Under the pieces are notes generated by a model. That model was not told the origin of the DNA. It ran no database searches and saw only the letters and a program-made list of their open reading frames with translations. The translations under genes were made by a program, and so were the position numbers. 64,000 nucleotides of DNA from Voacanga thouarsii. Its lineage: Eukaryota; Streptophyta; Magnoliopsida; Gentianales; Apocynaceae. The first letter of the stretch is position 1; each line of letters begins with the position of its first letter. Shown here piece after piece: positions 1-10,807 of this stretch. The stretch covers positions 434,001 through 498,000 of the forward strand of contig JANUWF010001942.1 of the NCBI GenBank assembly GCA_026120185.1. Direction: 5' to 3'.

Positions 1-1402
1 TGCAAGCTCTTGACCTTTCAGAGTATTCTCTAACCACTATGGACCTCTACTAGTGAAAATAGAATTAGGGTGAATAAAATTAGAACAAAAATGGAAGAGC
101 TAAACGTTAAAGAAAAATGAAGGAAAATAAAAACAAGAGAAACCGATGGCTTCAATTCCTTTTCCCAAAGAAAAAAAAAAACGAAAGCTTGTTTTCAATT
201 TCCAATTTTTTGGTCAACCTTTTATTGCACACGAGATGCCCTTTTCTAATATTATTAACTTTCCTTTTTCTTTTTAGAAACAAAATTAGCCACCTCAATT
301 TCTTTGTTTCCTTTTTCCTCTATTTCCTTTTTCTTTTACATGGCTACTTCCATCAAAACTCTAATGGGTCATGCTTTCTTAATTAGTCCAACGACTAATT
401 AAATAGCTCCCTTATTAATTAATTAATCCACTTAGGCCCAATATTAAAATTATCTAAGATAATTAATTAATAAAATAATTAATTAAATTAGCTATTTTAT
501 TAATTAATTAAACTACTTGGATTCAATATAAAATTATCCAACATAATTAATTAATAAACTAATTAATTAAATTGGCCTAATTAATTATTTTAGACTAAAT
601 AAATAAATAATTGGACTCCTAAAATAATTCTTCCAATAATAAATTTACCAATAAGCCTATATAGTAAATAAATTTATTGAGGTTATTTAAGCTGCTTTGG
701 GGACCAAAAGACATATTATTCTTGACTACTAAAATGACCAAAATACCTCTGCTAACAAATAGCTATATTTTAATCATTTTAAATATTCCATTTATCACTA
801 TATGGAAATATTGACCCCGATAACGAAAATACTCCTCGATGTAACACTTGTCATTGAAATCAGAAAATAGTACTAACACATTTCTCTATGACATCTACCA
901 TCTTTTGATAACTAGTCCGATAATCCACGACTTTCAGTACGCATCCACATATCACAAGGAGCTACCCAAAAGTATACATACTTAGTCTTATTTTTCAAGG
1001 CCCTGAATTATTAGATTATTCTGGACAATTACAAGGGGTTGATTTCTTCACGTAATGAAGTATAGAAACTCTGTTGTATAAGTTTGTCGTATAAGTCTGT
1101 CTTAATTAACTAGAGTTAAACACCCAACGTATAAGGTTGTTGGCCTTGTGATAAGACCTCATCCAACATATATTAAAGTGTACAAGTCTAGCTTCACTAG
1201 ACCATCAACTTACACTCAAATCTTAGGGTATTCGTCCATGCAGTAGCTGTGATAAACTAATCTTTATTTATTTTAATATTTTTATAAAGATTATTATCGC
1301 ACGATCCAATTCTACGTATTCTAAATACGCTTACACTATTGGTGTGAGTGGATTACTTACTAGTTAAAGGCAAACCATTCCCTATTTAGAAACCATAATG
1401 TA
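1..1402. repeat. AT-rich old repeat DNA, copia-LTR-like remnant
   Basis: No credible gene. Positions 380-640 hold two degenerate copies of a block rich in TTAATTAATTAA and AATTATCYAA, partly self-complementary. Positions 840-1400 have the low-GC texture of a decayed copia-type LTR, but I could not find its ends. The small ORF near 117-386 is low complexity (Lys/Asn, then Phe/Leu runs) and is not supported. The tract continues after element A at 7716, since A's target duplication joins the two sides. Confidence 0.4.
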
Positions 1403-1926
1403 ATGATTGATAGGGACTAAATTAGTCATGTTTTTTCTAGTTATTTAAGGTTCATTTGTGATACATTTTGTTCAATAACTAGTCATATTCCTTAATATTT
1501 GAGATTTTACCCTTGGAAAGGTATTTTGTTCTTTATTTCAGATTTTTAGGATAAAACGAAATAAAAACGTCGCAAAACAGAGGAGAGGCGGTGCCAGCTG
1601 GGACCCTAGAACTGGCGCCGGCCATGCACTGTTGAAACGAACTTCGAAGTGGCGAAAAAATTGTTGAAACAGAGCAGAACAGAACCAAGGCGGTGCTGGC
1701 TGTGAAGCTGGAACCGGCGCCGGCTGCATTCTGGAATACATTGTGCAAAATTCGAAGAAAAATCGGTGAGCAAGTGGAGGAACAGAACATAACCGGCGCC
1801 GGCTCCAAGAGCCAAGGCGGCTCCAGTTATGCCCTAAAGTTAAGGCAGTGCTGTGATTTTTTTACGTGATTTTTGATAATCTGAAGAGTTTTAGTATCTT
1901 CCAACTTCTACTCGACCAAGAACTTT

Positions 1927-1946
1927 GTACCTACGAGTTTAGGTAC
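1927..1946. promoter_or_regulatory. Perfect inverted repeat just upstream of the LTR TATA-like box
   Basis: GTACCTA, a 6-base spacer CGAGTT, then TAGGTAC: a perfect 7-bp stem about 11 bp before the TATA-like box. It is unchanged in the 3' LTR (6702-6721) and in solo LTR S (43624-43643, other strand), and slightly changed in both C LTRs. A role as a factor-binding site or hairpin is inferred. Confidence 0.55.
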
Positions 1947-1956
1947 TTCTTAAGCC

Positions 1957-1966
1957 CATAAATAGG
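1957..1966 (+). promoter_or_regulatory. TATA-like box of element A 5' LTR
   Basis: CATAAATAGG at this position, with CAATAAATAG in the matching place of the 3' LTR (6731-6740). It lies about 980 bp before the LTR end, so U3 would be roughly 0.55 kb. The transcription start is not visible directly. Confidence 0.5.
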
Positions 1967-2943
1967 TGAAAAACACAAGGAAAAATAGGAGAATTCATTG
2001 ATCATCACAGAAAATTACTCAATCCAAAGAGGAATTCTTCAAGTTCAAGGAGGGTTGTGCAAGAAGGTCTTCAAAGGAATAAGAAGGAGGCTTGTCTATG
2101 AGTGCTTTCTTTTACTTTGTTTTCTTTTTCTTGAACAATGATATGTTAATGGTTTTATTGTAATTTGACATTGTTTTAAATATTCATGATAATTAGAGTT
2201 ATTTGATCCTTTGATTAATTGATTGTTCTTCTTGGTATTTAATTACTTGTGCTGATTACGAGATTGGTTGATTGTTACTTTTTATTGACTTGCTTGAAAA
2301 ATGGGTTGACGGTAGTTCAATTCATTAGTTTCATATTTGTTGTCTCTTAACGTACTTGAAAAATGGGTTAATTTCTAAGAACTGGTAATTAAAGGTTAAT
2401 TGATGTCTGCCAGAATATAGATTCATTGGTTAATTTCATGTTTTAAGTTTGCCAGAATATGAAAATTTAATCAAGGATGGTGTTCAGTGCATCTTTTGGG
2501 TAAGACTGGTTGAGACAAAACATGTGATACTAAATTACCTAGAATGTAGGGATTCATGGATTGAAAAGAAAGTGAGTCTATCTTATTCCTTCATGATGCC
2601 AAGGGAATAATTAGTTATGATAATGGTTGAGTTCTTTAAGGTCATGTTTATTTAAACAATGGCTTAAGTTACTTAAATCTACATCCTTGACATGTATATG
2701 TTTTGATTTTGATTTTTTTTACTTGTTTTTCACTTTATCGAGTCGATTAAACAATGAAAGAAAGGTAATTAATGTCTACTTGTTTCTTGAGGATCGACAC
2801 TCGTTTGAACCCTATGCTCAGTTAAGGATGAGTACGCTTGCTCATATGTGTGATTTGGGTTGAACGTTTTAATTTAAACATGATTAGGAATGTTCTTAGT
2901 TGTTGTATGATTTTTATACCCAAGTCTGAATACATCAAGTTTT

Positions 2944-2961
2944 TGGCGCCGTCGTCGAGGA
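2944..2961 (+). other. Primer-binding site of element A
   Basis: TGGCGCCGTCGTCGAGGA starts 6 bp after the LTR end. It is a mutated form of the site seen in C (other strand, 52588-52605) and B (56629-56646). The position and the TGGCGCCG core match the tRNA-Asp-type site usual for Athila elements; the tRNA is from family knowledge. Confidence 0.8.
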
Positions 2962-3439
2962 ACAATAGCATGAAAGATTGGATTTTGTTCATTTAACCAT
3001 GTAAATATGTAAATATGTAAATTTGTACATTTGTTCTTTTTGCAAAAAGGTGCCATATTTTGTTGTTTGTATAATTGTATTGTAATTTCGCTATATGTTG
3101 TAAATATGTAAATAGGTATATACATGTTTATAATCACTAACTTGTCTTTGTATGTTTGTATATATTGTATATTTAGTTATTTAATTTTACTAACTTTTTC
3201 TTCTTTTAATTTTATGTTAAATATGAATTTTGGTTATCTAACTTTCTTCTTGTCTTTTATAGGTGTAGGCTGTGGAAAGCAGTGAAGTCATTTTTGCTGT
3301 TTGAAATAATTTTTATTTTGGTCATTTTGTTTTGTTCTTTTCATCATGTCTTCATGAATTAAATTACATTATTCATCATTATTGCATGTTCATCATTTTT
3401 CTTGCATTCAAAAAAAAAAAAAAAGCATTAGTGTATTGA

Positions 3440-4335
3440 TTGGCAAAATTACAAGCTCACATTGATGTTTTTAGTGAGACGACATTAGAAGCATTAGTGA
3501 GTTCTTTTGTTGCCAAAATAAATTCATCTATTCAGTGGCATGAAGAAGCTTCCCAACGATTGTGTGATCAAAGGAAACACTTAGTTAAGATTGTTGAGGA
3601 GAATCATAAGTTCATGCTTGCCCATACATTCGAACAAGAGAATCTCCAAGGAGAAATGCTATGAGGGACAATTATCCAATATGGGAAGGGAGGTATTCAA
3701 TTCTTATCTATGTGCTAATAATCCTAACCTCTCTTTGTCACATGATTTCCTAGGTTCCTCTCCTTTTCTCGGAGAATATAAGTCCAAAGAATGACGTGTT
3801 GACTTTAGCATACTTTAAGGAGTTGGATCTTTCAACACTATATCGTAAGAAGTCCTTGGAAGATGGTGAAAATTTCTATCCTTCACCCCATTCAATGGGA
3901 GGTAACTTAGTTTTTGTAGATGTGTCGAAAAGTAAGGATTTCTTGATCCCATCTTTAAGAACACAATTGCTAAGTTTTAAGGGGAATTTTAATTGGAAAA
4001 ATTCTTTTGAAGGGTTAATCGATAATTTCAAAGTTGATGCATCCATTAGATACTATGTGCACTCATATGTTGAAATAGATACTTATGTGTCTAAAGAAAT
4101 GTTAGAGAATGAGGTTTATGTGTTTGGCTTTGCTGAGACACATCGTTTTCGTGAACCTTCCAATTTTCAAAAGCCTCCCTTCTTTCTTCATTCATTATGC
4201 ATGTCTTTTACTTTGGGCTTTAATTTCTTTTCAAAAGGTTTGATGAGGAAGCATGATGGGTGTAGAGAGTTATTTTTTTATTTTTATTTGTTTATTATTT
4301 TAGTCTTTTTCTTTAGTTTGTTTTCTTTTATTTAG
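3440..4335 (+). pseudogene. Unknown conserved ORF of non-autonomous elements, copy A (frameshifted)
   Basis: Three overlapping frames together resemble one protein of about 290 residues: 3440-3664, then about 3660-3790, then 3796-4335. I do not recognise the family. The N-terminal part is Gln/Glu/Ala-rich and probably helical. Recognisable blocks are DFLGSS, KELDLS, FLIPSLRTQ, LSFKGNF and EMLENEVYVF, all also present in element B at 56854-57697. The frame breaks (near 3660 and 3790) fall where B is intact, and the reverse holds for B's break, so the common ancestor probably had an open frame. It sits where gag would be, but I see no capsid or zinc-knuckle signature. The N-terminal block could derive from the coiled C-terminal part of gag. 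The end is uncertain because the last 50 residues are Phe/Leu-rich low complexity. Confidence 0.6.
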
Positions 4336-6192
4336 GCATGTTTTTATTTTATTATTATGTTCCTTGTGCTTTTATTTATTTTTTGTTTTATAGGCATAAA
4401 GTCCTCTTGGACAAGCCCTTCTTTGTACCTCACGTTTGGATATCTATTGGAGCATTATCGCACTTGGGCAGTATTACTTAAACTTTCTAACCCCCTTATT
4501 ATTTCGTCCCTTTGGAGATACGTTCTTATGTTTATTTTTTGCCAATGGGGATATTGTCCAATTTAAGTATGGGGGAGTGGTTTGGGGATATACTTTGTCC
4601 AAATTTTCATCGATTTTAGCACATTGCACAACCGAATGGTAGTTTGTTTTTCTTATCTCTCCTCCTTTATATTTTTGGTCCCATGGTAGTATTGTTCTTG
4701 TTATATTTATTTGGCAATTAAGGACAATGTCCAGTTTAAGTGTGGAGGAGTGATTTGATTGACAAATCTTCTATGCATATACTTTAGCCTTATTGGGAGC
4801 AAATTTTGAGCGAAAATTTTTTCTATCATTAATTTTTCTGATTTTCTAGAGATTTCAAGCTATATTTTTAGTGCATGTCTTTATGATGGATTATGGAGCA
4901 TATGTTCTAGATTATTTATGGCTTATGCATGACTTTTTGCACGCACTTGGATGAAGTAGTTCTTGATCTAATGCTTTGCATTGTTCTTAAACCTGTTTTT
5001 CTACTAAAATTTATAGAGCATTCTAGAACTTACTTGAATACCTCTCGAGGCGAAATAAGAAAGATAGTCCTGATTTAACTTAGGGATGACGGTAATAGAC
5101 CTTTTTTGGAGAGTTTGAGCTTTTCAAGTCTACCTATATATTATCCCTAGTGCCTATTTTGAGCTTAAATGGTTGATTTCTTTCATTAAAACCCGTCACA
5201 ATATTTTTTGTCCATTGCTTGTTTATGAGAGTTTGAATGATTTTTCAAATCTTTATGCTCTTGATAGATGAAAGTATATATAAGAAAATGTTAAGAAAGA
5301 ATGCTGGGAGAAAGATCATGATTTGTTACTTTCAGTCATGGATCAATAATGAGTTGAGCAGTAAAAGTGGAAGCAAAGAAAGAGAAGAAAAAGAATAGAG
5401 GGATTGAAAAAAAAAAAAGAAAAAGCTGCTAGGAAGAATTGAAAGAAAGAAACAAGTGAGAAAAAATAACAACAACAGGAGTGAAAGAAAAGAAAATTGA
5501 AAAGAAAAGAAGAAAAGAAAGATCACAAAAGGGATGGTGATTAAGCTGTAAAAGTTAAGTTCATATTAAATCTTTGACACCATTGCTGAAAATTTGAGTG
5601 ATCTTGTGAAAGGAATAAAGAATAGTTGAGAAAGAAAAAGAAAGAGATAAAATGCAGGATTTGCTTGAGTGGAGTTATAATTGCTATATAAGGTTATGGT
5701 TTGATGGATTTTTGGAATAGGAGAGCAAGAAGAGTTGGAAATGATTGCTTCATTTGTTTATCCTTTTCTTGTTAACTTTCAGTTTTTCTTTGATATTTGC
5801 TTCTCCTATATCCTTTATTTGATAAGCTACATTACAAGCCTTTAGCCTTACATTACAAGCTTAAAAGTCCTACTTGACCTAAGTAGAATCATGATATGTC
5901 TCGGATTAGTGGAGAAAGTGTGTGAAAAGTAAGCATATGGAATGCATATTCTTTTTGAACTAAATTCTTTTCAATGGTTTGAGAATAGTGTGAAGCATTG
6001 TGATGGTTCTACTAAGTCATTTATCACTAACACAAGTCTTGCATTGGTTGTGAAAGATGTAGTAGTCATGTGTTTTGTATTCTTGAATGAAAAAAGCATT
6101 GAAGATATGGTTTTGAAATTGATTGAGTGATTTGTTAAACCTTGTATTTTCATATTTGTTCTTGATACTTTGCTTGAGGACAAACAAAGAGT
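4336..6192 (+). other. Element A non-coding 3' region, shared with element C
   Basis: No supported coding. The first 300 bp resemble the matching part of element B (57880-58170). From about 4700 on it matches element C read on the other strand (about 38110-36611), including the GGACAATGTCC block near 4725. Two polypurine-like motifs precede the real one: TTTAAGTATGGGGGAGTG near 4563 and TTTAAGTGTGGAGGAGTG near 4735. Positions 5360-5530 are an almost pure purine tract. The ORFs near 5942-6183 are not conserved in C. Confidence 0.7.
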
Positions 6193-6208
6193 TAAGTGTG
6201 GGGGAATA
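6193..6208 (+). other. Polypurine tract of element A
   Basis: TAAGTGTGGGGGAATA directly abuts the TGATAGGGG start of the 3' LTR, the expected position of the plus-strand primer. Confidence 0.85.
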
Positions 6209-7710
6209 TGATAGGGGCTAAATTAGTCATGTTTTTCCTAGTTATTTGAGGTTCATTTGTGATACATTTTGTTCAATAACTAGTCATATTCCTTCATATT
6301 TGAGATTTTACCCTTGGAAAGGTATTTTGTTCTTTATTTCAGATTTTTAGGGTAAAACGAAATAAAACGCCGGCTGTGACCTTAGAACTGGCGCCGGCCA
6401 TGCACTGTTGAAACGAACTTTAAAGCGACGGAAAAATTATTGAAACAGAGCAGAACAGAACAGAACCAAGGCGGCGTCGGCTGTGAAGCTGGAACCGGCT
6501 GCATTTTGGAATGCATTGTGCAAAATTCGAAGAAAAATCGGCGAGCGAGTAGAGGAACAGAACACAACCGGCGTCGGCTCCAAGAACTAAGGTGGCGCTA
6601 GTTGTACCTTAAAGCTAAGGTGGTGCTATGATTTTTCTACGCAGTTTTTGATAATCTGAGGAGTTTTAGTATCTTCCAACTTCTACTCGGTCAAGAACTT
6701 TGTACCTACGAGTTTAGGTACTTCCTAAGCCAATAAATAGATGAAAAACACAAGGGAAATGGGATAATTCATTGATCATCACAGAAAATTACTCAATCCA
6801 AAGAGGAATTCTTCAAGTTCAAGGAGGGTTGTGCAAGAAGGTCTTCAAAGAAATAAGGAGGCTTGTCTATGAGTGTTTTCTTTTACTTTGTTTTCTTTTT
6901 CTTGAACAATGATATGTTAATTATTTTATTGTAATTTGACATTGTTTTAAATATTCATGATACTTAGAGTTATTTGATCTTTTGATTAATTGATTATTCT
7001 TCTTGGTATTTAATTACTTGTGCTGATTACGAGATTGGTTGATTGTTACTTTCTATTGACTTTCTTGAAAAATGGGTTGACGGTAGTTCAATTCATTGGT
7101 TTCATATTTGTTGTCTCTTAACTTGCTTGAAAAAGGGGTTAATTACTAAGGACTGGTAATTAAAGGTTAATTGATGTCTACCAGAATATAGATTCATTGG
7201 TTAATTTCATGTTTTAAGTTTACCAGAATATGGAAATTTAATCAAGGATGGTGTTCAGTGCATCTTTTGGGTAAGATTGGTTGAGACAAAACATGTGATA
7301 CTAAATTACCTAGAAGGTAGGGATTCATGGATTGAAAAGGAAGTGAGTCTATCTTAATTCTTCATGATGCCAAATGAATAATTAGTTATGATAATGGTTG
7401 AATTCTTTAAGGTCATGTTTATCTAAACAATGGCTTAAGTTACTTAAATCTACATCCTTGACATGTATATATTTTGATTTTGATTTTCTTTTTACTTGTT
7501 TTTCACTTTATCGAGTCGGTTAAACAATGAAAGAAATGTGATTAATGTCTACTTGTTCCTTAAGGATCGACACTCGTTTGAACCCTATGGTCGGTTAATG
7601 ATGAGTACGCTTTCTCATATGTGTAATTTGGGTTAAACGTTTTAATTTAAACTTGATTGGGAGTGTGCTTAGTTGTTGTATGATTTTTATACCCAAGTCT
7701 GAACACATCA
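6209..7710 (+). repeat. Element A 3' LTR (1502 bp)
   Basis: Starts TGATAGGGGCTAAATTAG and ends GAACACATCA, followed by the target duplication ATGAT. It is slightly shorter than the 5' LTR, mainly from loss of bases around 6367 in the GC-rich part. The inverted repeat (6702-6721) and TATA-like box (6731-6740) are kept. Confidence 0.93.
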
Positions 7711-7715
7711 ATGAT

Positions 7716-7992
7716 CTAAACCTTGACGAAGTGCTTAGCTTCATCAATCGATCAAGAATACTTTTTCACTTATGTGTTAATAGCCTATAATCTACACCTT
7801 ACTGTAAAAGCACGATTCAATCACGTTGATTACTTACTAACTCACTTAAACCTTAATGTGCAATATATATATACAAAATAACCATTAATGAAAAAAAATT
7901 TATTAATTTCTAAAATACAGAAATACATTTTACATTTTGGGTGTACATTTCAACAGATAAGTATCGAAGAATCCCTAGGAATTGCATCAACT
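7716..7992. repeat. AT-rich flank between A and copia LTR K1
   Basis: No gene. This continues the sequence interrupted by A at 1407. The part around 7840-7860 loosely resembles the tract at 1345-1400 (both contain GATTACTTACTA followed by an ACC-rich run), so it may be a decayed repeat. The last five bases, CAACT (7988-7992), are the predicted target duplication of K1. Confidence 0.35.
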
Positions 7993-9683
7993 TGCTAGTG
8001 TTATACTCTAGAGGCAATCACATATATTATGTATATCGTGCATTGTTAAATAAAACAAGCATTCTTTATCTTTCAATTTGTTTTATTTATATTTTCATGT
8101 AAAATGACTGTTAGATAAAGTCCCAAGTGCAACACTGTATTAAGAAAATCATAATAGAGATTATGATGTGAAGTTCTTACTACACTGAATAGTATTTGTA
8201 CTTAAATTATCCCTAGTCATAGTATTAATGAGATAGGACATCATTAATGCGTCAAGACTAGCACGTGTTATACTTCCTAATTTGATCATGCGGTTGTTCT
8301 CAGATCCGTAAGTATTGTGATATCTAAAGTTAACACATGGATGTTTATTACCAGAACAAGTATATTGGATGATCTAGTTATGAGATAATCACATAGATAA
8401 TTATTTAGTGTCAGTAATAGAATCTCATCATAGAAAATGTGCAAGTATCCCTAGACTTGAGATTTTCAAGGTACTTTAATTGTTAAGTGTTGGACTTTGA
8501 TTCCAATCTTTAGAGTCTTGACAAGACCGTCTATGGAATGGATATTGGGTACAACATGAAGCAAACGTAAGTAATTGAGAGGATCAATAAAAGATTCACC
8601 ACTCCTAATACTAGAAGCGAATATCTCATAGCCACTTGTAGGAATCACTACTCGAGATATCCTTGGCCAAGGCAATTGTGTATTGAAATTGATTCCAATT
8701 GACACATATAATGAGTAGTGGATACCAAGAACAAGTACTAAAATATTTGGGTTAGAATTAATTTATTATTTTGGAATGAGTTAGCACTAATTCCATAATC
8801 CAAACTGAATGAGTATTATATGGTGAAAGGAGTTTATTGCACTGTTGTTTGCTATTGAAAGATTTATGTTAGGCCACTTGACTTTTAGGACTTTTGGGTG
8901 GTCATGATGTGTTGCTAGATACTACTCATGATCTGCTGAATCTAAATTTATTAATTAGAGAATTAATAAACCAATCCTTATTAGAATTAATAAGTTAATT
9001 CTAAAATTATTAAGGATTATTAATCTTAAAGTTGTTTAGATTAATTCATATTTTGCTACCAATAGAGCAAGAAACCTAATAGGTCACACACAATAGAGGA
9101 TTGAGTGCTCAAAATATTATTTGATAATATTACAGAGTTGATTATGAAAAGAAAAAGTTATTGTGGTTAAATTATAATTAGTTATAATTTATGGACCATA
9201 TTGTAATTAACAATAATCATAATAGTAATTGGTAATTAAAGAATCGATATTCATTATGGATTCTGATTACCAAAATTACACGAATGATATATATATTTTG
9301 ATATAGACGCCGTGGGTTTTTACGATTATTGAAATAATTATAGAGAGTTTTTCCTAAAGAAAAAAAACATAGCTCCCACTTCGCCTTCTTCTTCTGGAAA
9401 ACCACAGAAACCTTAACCGCCAGAACTAATTATGCTAGCATAGAACTCTAGTGACTCTTGAGTGCAATTTTCATGTGGACTATATTGGAGGTAATCCTAT
9501 ACTTGGGTTGTAGTGCTTTGATGGAACAAATAGAGAAGACATTTCTTTGGTTGGTGATTGGCTGTAATCAAACATTATATTTTGCTGGTTCGCGCCTTCA
9601 ACAGTGAGAAAATTTTTTGTTTCACAGAGGCAGCACCAAAAGGTTTTTTTCTCACCTGTATTGATCATTTTTATGCATAAAAG
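7993..9683 (+). repeat. Copia-like LTR K1, 3' end displaced by insertion of D
   Basis: Collinear with the solo LTR K2 (13006-14688) over nearly its whole length, from TGCTAGTG (TGTTAGTG in K2) to TTATGCATAA near 9680. K2 then continues for about a dozen bases to CCAACA, while K1 stops and a different LTR end, TGATCC, begins at 9684. This is what D inserting into K1 would give; the missing end of K1 should lie on the far side of D, outside the window. The TGTTRG...CCAACA ends suggest copia, but no copia protein is visible. Whether K1 is solo or part of a longer element cannot be seen. Confidence 0.7.
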
Positions 9684-10068
9684 TGATCCTTATTGCCCAG
9701 TTAATCTTTTCTTCTAACTTCTCCTCTATTCCAAGAGGTTTTTAGATGTGTTTCTTGAGTGGATCTCATTAGAAATAACCTAAATAAGGGGTATTAATAG
9801 GTTCCTCTTGAAAAACCCTAAAATCTGCTGAACAGGAGGTTTTTGCGATATTGCACAACATCGTGGAAGGTGTTATGCATAGTGACATGCATGCTTTCCA
9901 TTGTATTGGGTTTTAAATGAAGTTGTAGAATTTAATATCATTGTGTGCTGTAACTGTGCACGGCGACATTGAGAATGAGATGCATGTCACTATCAACGCC
10001 AAGAAGTTTGATGTTTCTGAACTCTGAATGCACAATACCGTGGAAGGTGCTTTGCATGGTATTGTGAA
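9684..10068 (-). repeat. Element D 3' LTR, distal part
   Basis: On the - strand this is the end of the LTR, finishing ...AAGGATCA at 9684. It joins to 24286-24534 across element E, giving an LTR of about 634 bp. The five bases before it, AAAAG (9679-9683), are the predicted target duplication. GC-rich stretches such as CACGGCGACATTG near 9960 stand out in the AT-rich setting. Confidence 0.65.
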
Positions 10069-10709
10069 TATAGACAAAGAATTTTGGGATAAAATATATT
10101 TTCAATATTAAAAGAAAATTACATATTTTAATCTTGATTAATTAAAATTAATGCATGAATAAATATAATTATTCTTAAATTAATATAATTGGGCCATCAT
10201 TAAAAGCCCACTAAATCCAATGGATTATGAAATTGGACTATTGAAATTGAGCTATTATTAATGGACTATTTTTACATTAAATCCAATATATTATGGATTA
10301 AATGGAATTAGACTAGGCCCTAAAGTTGGACTTTTTGAAAATCTCATAACCCAAATATAATGTGGATTAACTGAGATTGAGCTAAAACCTAAATTAAGCC
10401 CAGGTCATCTTAAACCTAAGTCCATTAGGGTTTGTTGGAAGACTTCTTCAAAATCTCACATCGACTATTTATGCTAAAGTTAAGGGATTTTTGGCCTATA
10501 AATAGGGTCTTCCTTCAAGGCACCCCCAGATCCAAGATTAAGCTCTTCAGCCCTTGAATCAACAGTTTGCAAAAAGGGAAGAATCGGAGGACTTATCTTG
10601 CAATTTAAGACTTCTTTGGAGATTTGTAACCACTTTTCATTTTTACTAAATATTTTGTAAATTTTGATATTTTTTGTCTTATTTGTAGACTTGAAATTTG
10701 TCGTCTACA
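10069..10709 (+). repeat. Element E 5' LTR (641 bp, internally deleted)
   Basis: Starts TATAGACAAAG where the 3' LTR has TGTAAACAAAG, so the terminal TG is mutated. It ends GTCTACA just before the primer site. It lacks 196 bp present in the 3' LTR; the gap falls between two copies of GATCC, one of which remains here near 10530. Confidence 0.9.
10497..10505 (+). promoter_or_regulatory. TATA box of element E 5' LTR
   Basis: TATAAATAG, matched by TATAAATA at 23863-23870 in the 3' LTR. It lies in a block kept in both LTRs, about 210 bp before the end of this deleted LTR. Confidence 0.7.
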
Positions 10710-10715
10710 AATTTT

Positions 10716-10733
10716 TGGCACACCCAGTGGGAC
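10716..10733 (+). other. Primer-binding site of element E
   Basis: TGGCACACCCAGTGGGAC, 6 bp after the LTR end. The TGGCACxCCC core and position are typical of Tat/Retand-like elements. I do not assign the tRNA. Confidence 0.75.
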
Positions 10734-10807
10734 AATCTCTGCCTCCCATCTCTTCTCTTCAACCTTTAAATCAATCCCAAGTTCAAGTACAAGCACAAAT
10801 CAACTCA

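Larger units (their letters stand above)
1408..2937 (+). repeat. Element A 5' LTR (1530 bp)
   Basis: Starts TGATAGGGACTAAATTAG and ends AATACATCA, immediately before the primer-binding site. It pairs with 6209-7710 over its full length. It contains three copies of a GC-rich palindromic motif built on CCGGCGCCGG (about 1614, 1713 and 1792), a perfect inverted repeat at 1927-1946 and a TATA-like box near 1958. The same LTR family recurs in element C and in solo LTR S. Confidence 0.93.
1408..7710 (+). mobile_element. Element A: non-autonomous Athila-like LTR retrotransposon, complete with target duplication
   Basis: Both LTRs begin TGATAGGG and end in CATCA, and the element is flanked by a perfect 5-bp duplication ATGAT (1403-1407 and 7711-7715). 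A primer-binding site follows the 5' LTR and a purine tract precedes the 3' LTR. The internal 3.3 kb has no protease, reverse transcriptase, RNase H or integrase. It has only a broken unknown ORF (3440-4335) and a long non-coding 3' part shared with element C. The LTRs differ by scattered substitutions and one short indel near 1565-1600. I infer mobilisation in trans by a C-like partner. Confidence 0.93.

Noticed and set aside
117..386. 89-residue ORF near the left edge
   Set aside because: Lys/Asn run followed by Phe/Leu-rich low complexity, no recognisable domain and no promoter context.
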